The translations under genes were made by a program, and so were the position numbers. A model generated the notes under the pieces. It worked only from the letters and a program-made list of their open reading frames with translations, ran no database searches and was not told where the DNA came from. A DNA stretch of 64,000 nt from the NCBI GenBank assembly GCA_948146395.1, contig OX411557.1, positions 34,264,077 to 34,328,076 on the forward strand. Reading direction: 5' to 3'. The stretch is from Fragum whitleyi. Its lineage: Eukaryota > Mollusca > Bivalvia > Cardiida > Cardiidae. This document shows, piece after piece, positions 53,101 to 62,466 of this stretch. Numbering within the stretch: position 1 is the first letter of the stretch; the number at the start of each line of letters is the position of its first letter.

Positions 53101-56100
53101 AGACGGACAGACAGACGGACATGAGTAAAACAATATGCCCCCGATCTATCGATAGTACATAATCCTTATCTTGAATCCGAATAACTCTTCAAACTTCCAA
53201 TTTTTGAGACATATGAACCAGTCAGGCTGATATTTGTCTATACTGTCTGCCAAAACTTTGTATAAGCCAGGAATTTTGCATCAACAGCAGTGTAAGTGCT
53301 AAAAGATTTCAATGTTAATGTTTGTATCAAGTGACCTTAATTGTTTTGGTGACCTTCAATTGGCAGCCATCATGTATGAGTCTGTAAGCTAACTTTGCTG
53401 TATTTCTTGCATCATCCACCCCTAAAAATAATGGGAACAAAATAAAATTTATTTTATACAAATCATGGACAACAAACCTTTCTAAACAAATTTCTGAATC
53501 AATACATCTATCAATATATCTCTTTCATTTTTCACCTGTAATTTAGGATAAGTTTCCTCTAAACAATTATTCAAATTCAATTGATTGATTAATTGAATGG
53601 GGTTTTACTCCTCTTTCAACAATCTTTAAGTTATATCTCAGCAGCTGGAGCACCTAAGAATGGATTCCTGGTACATCTCTCACCAGTGCTACCATTACAT
53701 CATTTCTGAGCCTCCAGCTGCTATCTCACATAGGTTTACAATTATCACCATTGGTGAGAGACCAACCAATTCGTGAGAGACAAATAGTTGGAAAGCATGA
53801 ATGCCGTCGTTGAGGATCAAACCCAGGACAGTCCTGCATTCTACCAACAGCGCTATGATGGCAGCTAATCAAATTCAAAGAGAAAAGGACTCACACAAAT
53901 CTTTAAATAAAGACAAAATTTCAATCATCTGAAGCAAAAATAGTGAAGGTCAAGCTCTGACAAGCACAAATACATATATGGTATGCTTGTTACACATTTG
54001 GCCTACTATTAAATAAATATTTTTTCACAAAATTTGTCTACATAAGCTCCCCAGGGGTTCTTAATTCTTACAGCAATTTTCGAAGGTACTACCAAAATTA
54101 TATTTCTGTCACATTTTGTGAATTTGTCAATTGGTTTTCAATGTGTGTTTGTATGAATAGAGAACTGAAGATGGATTCTGGACAGAAATTGGTCCCACTT
54201 AGTCATCTTGAGCACTTTCTGCAAAGGTGAGATGTACAAAAGCACCGCATACAGTTGAAAAGGCCGGACAATGCATAAAAATTAACTGAGCAAGAAATTT
54301 TTTATGCCAAGGAGGGCCAACTATCGCTCCAATGGAATAAGGAAACGTGAAGAAAAATTGATATGGTTTAAGCTTAATTAGATAAATGATGACTTTCAGG
54401 TCAAGGTCTGTGGAAATGTAAACCTACTATTCATTTAATATAGTCCTTGACCCTAATATTCAAGATTAAAGAAAGTAGGTGAAAGGTCATAGTCAAGGGT
54501 TCAAACAGGGTGCCAGAATAAAAGACAATCATCCACTAACACTTATTGTTGTTATACAAAAATGTAGTTCTTGACCTGATAATTAAATATTTTTGATAGT
54601 AGGTCAAAGGTCAAGGTTGGGATAAAAGGTCCAATGGGATGCCAGAATCTAAGACAATCATCTACTAACCTTTATTATTTTTTCAATACTATTAAAGACC
54701 TAAAAATTCAAGATTTAAGAAGGAAATCAAAAGTAACAGACAGGGTCTAGGGTCCAACATGATGCCAGAATAAAATAAAACAAGAGCACCACCTACGGGT
54801 GCCCACGCTCGGCTGTCGACTGCTGGATGGTTGGAAAAAATCTAAGTTCAACAAGAGCACCGCCTACGGGTGCCTACGCTCGGCTGTGGAGTGCTGGATG
54901 GTGGGAAAAAAATCTAAGTCCAAAAAGGGGCATAATTTGCACAAAATGCATCTAGAGTTATCCCCCTTGATAGTATAGGTTGCTCTTTTGATGGTGAACA
55001 TGTGTGCCAAGTTTCAAGTGAATGCTTTCAGTAGAACCAGAGATATAACAAAATGTCAAAGTTTTCGCACGACGACGAAGACGACACGGAGGCAATAGCA
55101 ATACCTCGGGTTTTCTCCGAAAACACCCGAGCTAAAAAGGGTCATAATTTGCCCTTGGCACCCACGATATTAACTCATTCAGAATTTAACGAAGAAATCT
55201 GAAAGAATTTGTCCCAAATATCATTCTGGTGAAGAATTCTGTACATTAGTTTAAGAGAAGATTTTTTAAATTTTCACCATTGGTGGCCTTTTTTCTGGTG
55301 ACTTGAAAAGCTGTTTTGCCCATTTTATCAACCCAAGGCCAACTTATTTCTGGCCTTGCCGGAGCCTGTTTTTGTTGTTTTCAGCCAAAACCAGCCCTGA
55401 ATTCAGGCTGAAAAAATGCTACATGCAAGTTCACATTTAAAGCGGGATATTGAATTGTTTTGTCATCCTGAATGCAGGGCTGGGTTCAATCTGAAAAAAA
55501 AAAAAAAAAAAAAACAATGGGCCCGACCGGGCCCGAAATTAGTTGGCCCCCACTCATAATTGAACAAAAGAATCTTAAAAAGCATGTCATGAGGATCAAT
55601 TTTCTAATGTTTGGTTAAATTCCAATAAGTGGTTTCAGAGAAGAGCCTATTCTTTGTCAATCAACAAAGGGCAACAACTCACAAAAAATGATGAGTAGAG
55701 TTATGGTTCTTGTGCACTGCACTTCACCTAAATGAGATCTATCCACCTGTGAAGTTTCATGATTCCAGCTTGCATACATTTTGATAATGCTCTGGACAAA
55801 AAAAACAGTCCACAGACCAACTGAACAACAGACTGACAACTGCAAAACAATATACCCCCTTTTCTTCAAAGGGGGGCATATATCCTTATCATGTCCTGAG
55901 GATCATTCTGAAAAGTTTGGTTGAATTCTGACCATTAGTTTTAGTGAAGAAGAATTTTTATATTTTACCATCGAGGTCCTTTTTTGGTGACATGTCAGCC
56001 TGTAGCGCCAAAAAATATCAAACCGATCCCAATTTAACAAAGGAAATTGAAAAAGCATGTCCTGAGGATTATTCTGTATAAAGTTTGGTTGAATTCTTAA

Positions 56101-59100
56101 AAGTAGTTTCAGTGAAGATGATCTTTTTATATCCAAGCCTCTATTTTGGTGACATGTCTGCCCATAGGGCCAAAAGTATTACCCGGATCCAAATTTAACA
56201 AAGGAATCTGAAAGAGCATGTCCTGAGGATCATTTCTGTAAAGTTTGGTTGAATTCTGACTAGTAGTTTCAGAGAAGATTTTTTAACATTTCACTGTTTG
56301 GGCCCCCTTTTTGGTGACTAGACAGCACATAGTGCCAAAGTTATATTAACCCAATCAGATTTTCTTGAAGCAATTTGAGAGAACATGTCCCAAGGATCAT
56401 TCCTGTGAAATTTTGTTGAATTCTCACCAGGACCAGTAGTTACAGAGGAGAAGAAATGAAAAGTTAATGCACAGACTCACAGACTAATGACAGAAGACCC
56501 ACATGAGCTCCTCTGGACTTGGACAACAGAGATGTGACCAAGGTTGAATTTTGTCATGAAAATGCCAGTTGTAATGTCAAGGATGAGATGGTGATGACAA
56601 TACCTTTGTTTTTCAACAAAAATAGCAGAGCAATATAGGAAGAACAATGTCAAAGTTTTGCTTGATACAATAATCCACTTCATTACCCCTTACATATTAC
56701 ATTGTTCCTAATCTGTCCCTTCATTAAAAAGATCCCAACTTTGATTCTTGGCTTTGGATCTTATATCTATCATTTCATCAGCTAACATATACTGTAAGAG
56801 TACCTATGAATTAACAAGGAGATGAAATTGAGACACATTTATCAAAATAGTAATAATTTATTTCCTAAGAGATGGAAAATAAACAGGTCACAGCCAAACA
56901 GATCTGTATGGAAACAAAAATTGTGACCCGTCACGCAAAAAATGACCATCTGAAAAGTTAAACAAGAGGGCCGTTGGCCCTGGGTCGCTCACCTGAGAAA
57001 AAAGCTTCATTACCTAGGTATGTCCATGCAACCAAAGAAAAAGAGATTTTCACTTATTCAATCAGATAACATTTCAAATAATCCCCCCCCCCCCTCTGCT
57101 CCTCACCTGGTCATAATTTATTTAAGCTTTTTTCATAAAAGGTCTGTGATCAGCTAATCAATGCCAGATATACAGGCTGAGTCTGAGACTTTTAAAGTTT
57201 TCTTTAATGAGTTGATCAATCCATGTCAAATATAAAGGCTGTAGGGATTCAAAATTCTCAACAAAGCACTCCCCCTCCCCCAAGATGCTCTGCACCTGGT
57301 GAATCTACAGTCATGATTTTAGCTAATTCAATTAATGTCCATGTGCTGATCATTCATACCAATTTTCAAATCTGTAGGACTCCTGGTTCATTAGAAGTTT
57401 AAAGATTTCAAAAATGATCCAAAGTACTACCCCCTCCCCAAGACACTCAGCACCTGGTGACCCTACAGTCATGATTTTAGCTATTTTTATTAATGTCAAC
57501 ATATTGATCACCCATTACAATTTTCAAGTCTGTAGGGTTCCTGATCCAGGAGAAGAATAAGGTTAAAGATTTCAAAATTGATCCAAAGTACTACCCCCTG
57601 CCCCCTAATGCTCCGTATCTGGTGGCCCTACATTCATGCTTTTAGCTATTATATTTAAGATCCATATGCTTATCATCCATACCAATATTGAAGTCTGAAG
57701 GGCTCCTAGTTATTTTAGAAGAAGAAGGTTAAAGTTACAAAATTTCCACAAAAGTACTACCCCCTCCCCCCTGGTGCTCCGCACCTGGTGGCATTACAGT
57801 CATGATTTTAGCTACTTTTATTAAGGTCTATGAGCTGATCCTCCATGCCAATTTTCAAGTCTGTAGAGCTTGTGGTTCAGAAGAAGAAGAAGGTTAAAGA
57901 TTACAAAATTTTCACAAAAGTACTACCCTCTCCCCCCTGGTGCTCCGCACCTGGTGAATCTACAGTCATGGTTTTAGCTATTTTTATAAAGGTCAATATA
58001 CTGATCATCCATGCCAATATTCAAATCTGTCAGGCTCCTGATTCATCAGAAGAAGAAGGTTAAAGATTACAAAATTTTCACAAAAGTACTACCCTCTCCC
58101 CCCTGGTGCTCCGCACCTGGTGAATCTACAGTCATGATTTTAGCTATTTTCATAAAGGTCCATATACTGATCATCCATGCCAATTTTCAAGTCTGTAGGG
58201 CTCCTGGTTCCAAAGAAGAAGCAGCTTAAAGATTACAAAGTTTACCCAAAGTACTACCCCCTCCCCCCTGATGCTCCGCACCTGGTGGCCCAAAAGATAT
58301 GATTTTAGCTATTTTCATTCAGGTCTATGAGCTGTTCATCCATGCCAATTTTCAAGTCTGTAGGGCTCCTGGTTCCGAAGAAGAAGAAGATTAAAGATTA
58401 CAAAATTTACCCAAAGTACTACCCCCTCCCCCCTGGTGCTCCGCACCTGGTGGCCCAAAAAATATGATTTTAGCTATTTTAATTCAGGTCTATAAACTGA
58501 TCATCCATGCCAAGTTTTAAGTCTGTAGGACTACTGGTTGAGAAGGAGAAGAATTTTAAAGATTTTCTTAAAATTTCACTGTTTGTTGCCATAGCAACCA
58601 GACTTTTTCATGGATTTCAATTCTTTTAGCTATTTTTGAAGGGGACCACCTAAGCAACATTTCTGTAAAATTTGGTGTAAATCTGCCCAGTAGTTTAGGA
58701 GGAGATGTCGTTTAAAGAAATTGTTGACGGACGCCGGACGACGGACGACGACAGACGACCGACGGACGGACGCCGGATGAAAGGTGATCACAATAGCTCA
58801 CATGAGCACTTCGTGCTCAGGTGAGCTAAAAAGTGTAGATCCTGGTCAGACTGCACAATCTTTGCTAACTGACTAGGGTCAAAACTTTTTACGCCGTGCA
58901 TATTTTCTGAATCTAGAATGATAAATCTACCTTCCAAAGAAAGAATTTTTGAAATGTGACTTCTGGTTGGCCTATGCTGGATCAAATCTCTTTTTTCAAA
59001 AAATCATTTTTATAGAATTCCTGGAATGTCCCTTCATGCATGACAAGTCACAATTATGAATGAAAAGGATGACGCTACAAACCTGAATGTTCCCTTCCCT

Positions 59101-61382
59101 GAAAATTTATTCCTAAATCTTGTAAAGCTCCATTCAGTCCATTCGGTTTTCTTAGGTAAAATTTCTGAAATATTACATTCAGCACATATTCATGGCTCAG
59201 CGTGAATGAGTAGTAACTGTTATATGTTTATGGGCAGTTACAACTGTTTCACACTGAGTCATCAATATATGGTATGGAAACAAAAAACTGATGTTTAAAT
59301 GCATTTTGTAAGGATATACCAATAACCTTTGACGTAAAATGCCCTTATTTTCTTCTTATTTGAGATTAAGCTAGACAGTCTTTCTGACCAATTTTCAGAT
59401 TGATTCTACTTAAACCTCTAGAGTGCCTAAAAGAAAACATTGATGATGCACAACATACGATGAGCCAAATACATGAAAACTATAGACCAATCAGTTCATT
59501 CAGTAAAAACATATATGAAATATTGACATTTTTTGTACTCCAATCAAAATCTTTGGATGACAGGTGTATGACAGGTTGCAACCAAATACAAGCACTTGGA
59601 AAACTATTAAAACAAGTTAAACTATTTTCAAATCAATACAACAAAAAAGCCTGAGTTGTAATCAAGACAAGATCTAAGTTTTTACATTTGACTTAATCAG
59701 ATGATAATCTACTGTTATTTCTCAATAAAAAAGCAATCATAAAACATTAAATTTAATGTAATTGTAATATCATTGATATATTACCCTGTATGTAGCCCTG
59801 AGATCTATCCAGCTTGTCAACTCTGTAGGTTTAAGTATTTGTTTTCTTTTACATTCATACTGCAAACACACACCCAAATCCCAGTCTGAAAGACAAAACA
59901 AGAGTCCCATGAGGCCCTTTGATGCTCTACTGGCTCTCAGGGTCTCTTGAAAAGCCTATGGCATGACAGGTTAAAATCTATCGCCATAAAAAGAATATTT
60001 TAACCACTTTTCCAATGGACCTGATCCATTTTCAAAAGGAACAATATTTGAGCCTGTGCGTGACATTTCCAAAAATTTCAAAGGTGCACAAAGCAAAGAC
60101 CCTTGCCAGTCTGTGCATCCGCACAGTTTGACCAGAGTCTTCACTTTGTGCTCTATAGATAGATATGGTCTTAAAGTATCTTTAGACAGACAAGTAATCT
60201 TTTTTATGCACTGTGTGGCTGTCGCGGCCACTCAATGTTTGCAACTCACGGCATGTAAAATTGTTGGAAATGTCACGCACAGGCTCATTTATGTTTGTTC
60301 AATCATTCTGTAAAAATTGACGCAAATGTGATGAAAACTGTGGACTCTATGGTGATAAGAGACAGCTGGGAAACACACAATTGCTACAGCTCTTCTAACT
60401 TTTAGTCAAAAGAGCTTATAACATCTATTTGCAATACATCCATTATTAAATAACAGACTTTTAGACCAGTCCAATTTGAAAGGAAATGGAGGTGGCAATT
60501 CAAAGATCATGATTTTTTATGGTAAACATTGTAGAAAACAAGCTATTTCTTTATTATCTTTTCTTGAAGTGAGTGAATTTTGTTACTTTCAAAATTATTT
60601 TTTTTATTCTTTTCTTGATGAAGGTTAATTTCTTTATTTTCATTAATATTTTTCTTTCATTATCTTGTCTGGATGTGGGTGCATTCCTTTATTTATCAAC
60701 AATATTTTCAAATTTCTTTTCTTGGTGGGGAACAAAGAAGACATTGTGTGGGGATGGGTTGAAGTATGTCTTAATGGCTTACAGCAACACGGTCTCTATA
60801 TAACTAGAGCTTGTCACAGGATGTGACTTTATACCCCCACAAGGTTTTCACTGTAATGAGACTCTTGTTGAGCATGAAAGTTTTAAAAGATTTTGTTTCC
60901 TCAAAAAGAGATTGCCTTGACATTTCAAATGCATGAATAATGAAGGATACTGAAAGTGGAGTGTACAAATTTGTGTTATACATGTACTTGTACAGTCTCA
61001 TTAGTATTGAAGCAAATCAAGTTCCTAGAGCAAAAACATAGTGTGTATTAATACATTGTATAGACACATACTATGTTTTTACTCCAAGATTGCTATATTG
61101 AATCACTGAAATATCGATAAGCCAAAATGACCCGCTAATAGAATTTTAAGAGTAAAAATAAGATATCAGATTTTTGAGGGTCCAAACCCTAGTATAAGGT
61201 TCTAACACATCCCAACTGCTCTTACCTGACCAGGTAACACAGGTTGTATTACAGTCCTCCTGTTTTCCCTTTACTGCAACAGTTCCCGTACATAGAACAC
61301 CTTTCTCTTTGTGAAGCTGTTCAAGCCAGTATCGAAATCGACGTAGACAAAGGTTGAGAGGGATTCCATCATCTACTTTATC
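48914..61382 (-). CDS. ERI2: ERI2-like 3'-5' exoribonuclease with GRF zinc finger (5' incomplete)
   Basis: The supported exons are 61382-61226, 59885-59785, 59164-59083, 53421-53336 and 50194-48914. Their phases chain correctly (0 to 1, 1 to 0, 0 to 1, 1 to 0, 0). They encode DKVDDGIPLNLCLRRFRYWL ... TCVTWSDWDLGVCLQYECKR (the second DEDDh Asp in DWDLG), then SWIDLRATYRKFYLRKPNGL, then QGREHSGVDDARNTAKLAYR (the catalytic His and last Asp). A long Ser/Lys/Thr-rich linker follows, then a GRF finger starting MTPPLCRCGRRSKRKMV. Vertebrate ERI2 (EXOD1) has the same order, including MTPPLCKCGRRSKR. The role inferred from the family is nuclear or cytoplasmic 3'-5' RNA exonuclease, with nucleic-acid binding by the GRF finger. 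The exons carrying the first DFEST-type motif are outside the window or unseen. Confidence 0.92.
50240..51380. other. ERI2 intron
   Basis: A/T-rich intron DNA with a 56-bp exact tandem duplication (listed separately) and a poly(T) run near 50400. No other feature was seen. Confidence 0.5.
50708..50819. repeat. Exact 56-bp tandem duplication
   Basis: The unit TGTGTTAAGCTAAATCATTA... occurs at 50708 and again at 50764 without visible differences. It is a very recent duplication or an assembly artefact, inside an ERI2 intron. Confidence 0.9.
51385..51432. repeat. 23-bp tandem duplication beside SINE copy 1
   Basis: TACATCGGTGATATTATACTAG is repeated twice in tandem at the 3' side of the SINE. 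Confidence 0.8.
51433..51712 (-). mobile_element. tRNA-derived SINE, copy 1
   Basis: On the minus strand the 5' head reads TTTAGCGCGTGGGACTGTCA (A box TAGCGCGTGGG) and then GGGGTTCGATCCCCGACGGC (B box GGTTCGATCCC), a Pol III promoter from a tRNA-like gene. The body has 'tatctcacataggtc...ggtgagagatacc' and 'ccagccgccgcgatataactg'. The 3' tail is (TCAA)n at 51433-51455. The copy is about 280 bp and well preserved. Confidence 0.8.
51720..52400. other. ERI2 intron without recognised feature
   Basis: Unique-looking A/T-rich DNA. Confidence 0.5.
52405..52680 (-). mobile_element. tRNA-derived SINE, copy 2 (diverged)
   Basis: Same order as copy 1: head with GCGCATTGACC and GGGTTTTATACCCGAC (decayed B box), body 'tgtgggatagcacctgaagg' and 'ccagctgccgcaatataac', tail near 52405. 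Same orientation. Confidence 0.65.
52883..53155 (+). mobile_element. HINE-like element, family D, 3'-terminal loss
   Basis: The 5' end is ACAAGATGTGTTTGTGAAAC then ACGAATGCCCCCGTAACGGC. It has one core unit and a GACGGACGGACTGACAGACG tract. The 3' hairpin is cut after GCCCCCGATCTATCGATA. It is antisense in an ERI2 intron. Confidence 0.8.
53336..53421 (-). CDS. ERI2: ERI2 exon (VDDARNT motif)
   Basis: The acceptor is ATTTTTAG. It encodes GVDDARNTAKLAYRLIHDGC, then QLKVTKTIK. The Asp of VDD completes the DEDDh set. Two donors are possible, both GTCAC: after TTGAAG (53354) or after ATTAAG (53336). The second keeps the VTKTIK segment that matches ITRSLN of vertebrate ERI2. Both keep phase 0. Neither is a strong donor. 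Confidence 0.85.
53577..53868 (-). mobile_element. tRNA-derived SINE, copy 3
   Basis: The head reads CATAGCGCTGTTGGTAGAAT (A box) and GGGTTTGATCCTCAACGAC (B box). The body has 'tgtgagatagcagctggaggc' and a (TCAA)n-type tail at 53577-53592. It lies in the intron between the ERI2 exons at 53421 and 59083, just upstream of the VDDARNT exon. Confidence 0.75.
53880..54775 (+). repeat. Diverged tandem units, HINE-like core
   Basis: From 54300, units with 'aaggtcaaggt', 'gtccaa.gggatgccagaataaaagacaatcatccactaac' and 'ttgacc..aatattcaagatt' repeat about three times. They follow ATGCCAAGGAGGGCCAACTATCGCTCCAATGG, a possible decayed 5' end. The part before 54300 has no recognised feature. Confidence 0.4.
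54779..55180 (+). mobile_element. HINE-like element, family F, outer copy (interrupted)
   Basis: The 5' end is AACAAGAGCACCACCTACGG then GTGCCCACGCTCGGCTG. After 'tctaagttca' (54841-54850) a second family F element begins. The outer copy resumes with AAAGGGTCATAATTTGCCC after 55137, collinear with AAAAGGGGCATAATTTGCAC of the inner copy. Confidence 0.75.
54850..55137 (+). mobile_element. HINE-like element, family F, inner complete copy
   Basis: The 5' end is ACAAGAGCACCGCCTACGGG then TGCCTACGCTCGGCTG. It has one core unit ('gagttatcccccttgat', 'tgaacatgtgtgccaagtttcaagtgaatg') and an ACGACGACGAAGACGAC tract. The 3' hairpin is CTCGGGTTTTCTCCGAAAAC, then ACCCGAGCTAAAA. At about 288 bp it is complete. 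Confidence 0.85.
55140..56540 (+). repeat. HINE-like core array (family J) with an embedded family I copy
   Basis: About five units of 150-170 bp ('gcatgtcctgaggatcattctg.aaagtttggttgaattctgacc.gtagtttcag.gaagatttttta', 'ttttttggtgacatgtcagccca'). They are interrupted at about 55660-55880 by family I sequence ending TATACCCCCTTTTCTTCAAA then GGGGGGCATA. Confidence 0.6.
55496..55515. repeat. Poly(A) tract
   Basis: Homopolymer run of about 20 A within the family J region. Confidence 0.9.
56933..59055. mobile_element. M2-family MITE split by a family A HINE
   Basis: The left end is GTGACCCGTCACGCAAAAAA then TGACCATCTG (56927-56956). After the HINE (56960-58832) M2 core sequence continues with 'cagactgcacaatctttg', 'gaatctagaatgataaatctaccttcc' and 'acttctggttggcc'. 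It ends near 59050 with ATGCATGACAAGTCAC. The same blocks occur in inverse order at 10478-10728. Confidence 0.65.
56960..58832 (+). mobile_element. Full-length HINE/pearl-like element, family A
   Basis: The 5' end is AACAAGAGGGCCGTTGGCCC then TGGGTCGCTCACCTGAG. About nine units of about 165 bp follow (GGTTAAAGATTACAAAATTT, AGTACTACCCCCTCCCCCCT, GGTGCTCCGCACCTGG). Next come the conserved 'ttgccatagcaaccag' block and a GACGGACGCCGGACGACGG microsatellite (58725-58775). The 3' hairpin is GAGCAC-TTC-GTGCTC, then AGGTGAGCTAAAAA. It is a mirror-oriented counterpart of 6707-8897 and lies antisense in an ERI2 intron. Confidence 0.88.
59083..59164 (-). CDS. ERI2: ERI2 exon (KPNGLNGAL block)
   Basis: The acceptor is ATATTTCAG and the donor is GTTTGT; it is 82 bases, from phase 0 to 1. 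It encodes KFYLRKPNGLNGALQDLGIN then FQGREHS. The His is the catalytic His of DEDDh. Confidence 0.9.
59170..59780. other. ERI2 intron without recognised feature
   Basis: A short echo of the 145-bp family ('gaccaattttcagattgatt') lies at 59387-59405. An 84-codon plus-strand frame (59400-59654) has no family resemblance and sits antisense in the intron. Confidence 0.45.
59785..59885 (-). CDS. ERI2: ERI2 exon (DWDLG motif)
   Basis: The acceptor is GTCTTTCAG and the donor is GTAATA; it is 101 bases. It encodes DWDLGVCLQYECKRKQILKP then TSWIDLRATYR, nearly identical to the ERI2 family block. The Asp of DWDLG is the second catalytic acid. Confidence 0.92.
59890..60310 (+). repeat. Truncated HINE 5' end followed by MITE-like sequence
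   Basis: AACAAGAGTCCCATGAGGCC then 'tttgatgctctactggctc' is a HINE-type 5' hairpin and left repeat. From 60020 the sequence 'gcctgtgcgtgacatttcc...ggaaatgtcacgcacaggc' forms an inverted repeat of about 19 bp across 60048-60285, a separate foldback element. Confidence 0.6.
60310..61220. other. ERI2 intron without recognised feature
   Basis: T-rich to A-rich DNA. It contains an inverted pair around 61034-61085 (AAAACATAGTGTGTATTAAT versus ACACATACTATGTTTTTACT) that could form a hairpin. Confidence 0.45.
61226..61382 (-). CDS. ERI2: ERI2 exon (DEDDh middle part)
   Basis: The acceptor is TACATACAG and the donor is GTAAGA; it is 157 bases, entering in phase 0 and leaving in phase 1. It encodes DKVDDGIPLNLCLRRFRYWL, then KGVLCTGTVAVKGKQ and CVTWS, matching 'DEGVPL..CL..F..W......F.TWS' in ERI2. 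Confidence 0.88.
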
Positions 61383-61509
61383 CTGTATGTAGAAAAAACC
61401 CTTTCTTTATTTTGAAACTTAAGACTACCATATTTCTCCTAATCAATGCTCCCAGGTGCTTTACATAACCTGGTAGGGAACTTTAATTAAGTGTGCACTT
61501 TTTTATCTA

Positions 61510-62150
61510 AACAAGAGCTGTCGGAGGACAGCAAAGCTCGACTTTTCCATGTGCTGGATAGTAACAGCAAATCAATATCGATATTGGAACTTTCCATTAA
61601 ATGAAAGTCAAGAGAAAAGATTCTTTGTCTAGATGCTGATATTATGGTCAGAGTGCAAAGTTTCCAAGCATTACCTTAATTAGAAATGGACTAATAACTG
61701 ACATACAACATTTGTACGACAAAACTTAACCAAGAATTCAGAAAAGGGTTAAAATTCCACTAAATTCAATATCAGAGTAAAAAATCTTTGTCTAGATGCT
61801 GATATTATGGTCACAGAAGCATGTGTAAAGTTTCAAAGCAAAAGCTTAAGTAGAAATAGAGATATAACTAATATACAAGATTTGCACATAAAAATTTTAA
61901 CCAGGAATTTCTAAGTCCGAAAAGGGATAAATTTCACAAAATTCAATATCAGAGTAATGAATCTTTGTCTAGAGGCTGAAATCATGATCACAAAAGCATG
62001 TGCAAAGTTTCAAAGCAATAGCTTAAGTAGAAACAGAGATCTTTTAACAATTGCATGTAAAAACTTAACCAAAGCATTAAGCCTGCGCAAATGCCGACTC
62101 CCAGGTGACTTGAATAGCCCCCCTATTCTACAAATAGTTGAGCTAAAAAT
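61510..62150 (+). mobile_element. HINE-like element, family C, near complete
   Basis: The 5' end is ACAAGAGCTGTCGGAGGACA then GCAAAGCTCGACTTTTCC. It has about three units as in 41078-42213. The 3' end is CCCTATTCTACAAATAGTTG then AGCTAAAAA. It is antisense upstream of the ERI2 exon at 61382. Confidence 0.8.
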
Positions 62151-62249
62151 CATTAAAATTGATGTCATTTAGGCCATTTCCCCTTTTTTTGAGGTGAATT
62201 ATATATGACTGTTTAGAGAAAATTCATCTCAAACTCGAGAAGAAGTCTC

Positions 62250-62466
62250 AACAAGAGCTGTCAGAGGACAGCGAAGCTCACTTTTAAGGCCGAAAAAGGG
62301 TTAAAATTCCACTAAATTAAATATCTGAGTAATGATTCTTTTTCTGTTGGCTAATATTATGGACAAAGAAGCATGTATAAAGTTTCCAAGCAACAGCTTT
62401 AGTAGATACAGATGTACATCAGTTGCACTTAAAAACTTAACCAAGATTTCTAAGTCCGAAAAGGGT
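62250..62466 (+). mobile_element. HINE-like element, family C, short copy ended by a family B element
   Basis: The 5' end is AACAAGAGCTGTCAGAGGAC then AGCGAAGCTCAC, with just over one core unit. It breaks at 'aaaagggtt' where a family B 5' end begins (62467). Confidence 0.75.

Noticed and set aside
59400..59654. 84-codon plus-strand frame in an ERI2 intron
   Set aside because: No family resemblance, antisense to ERI2 introns, and begins in a repeat echo.
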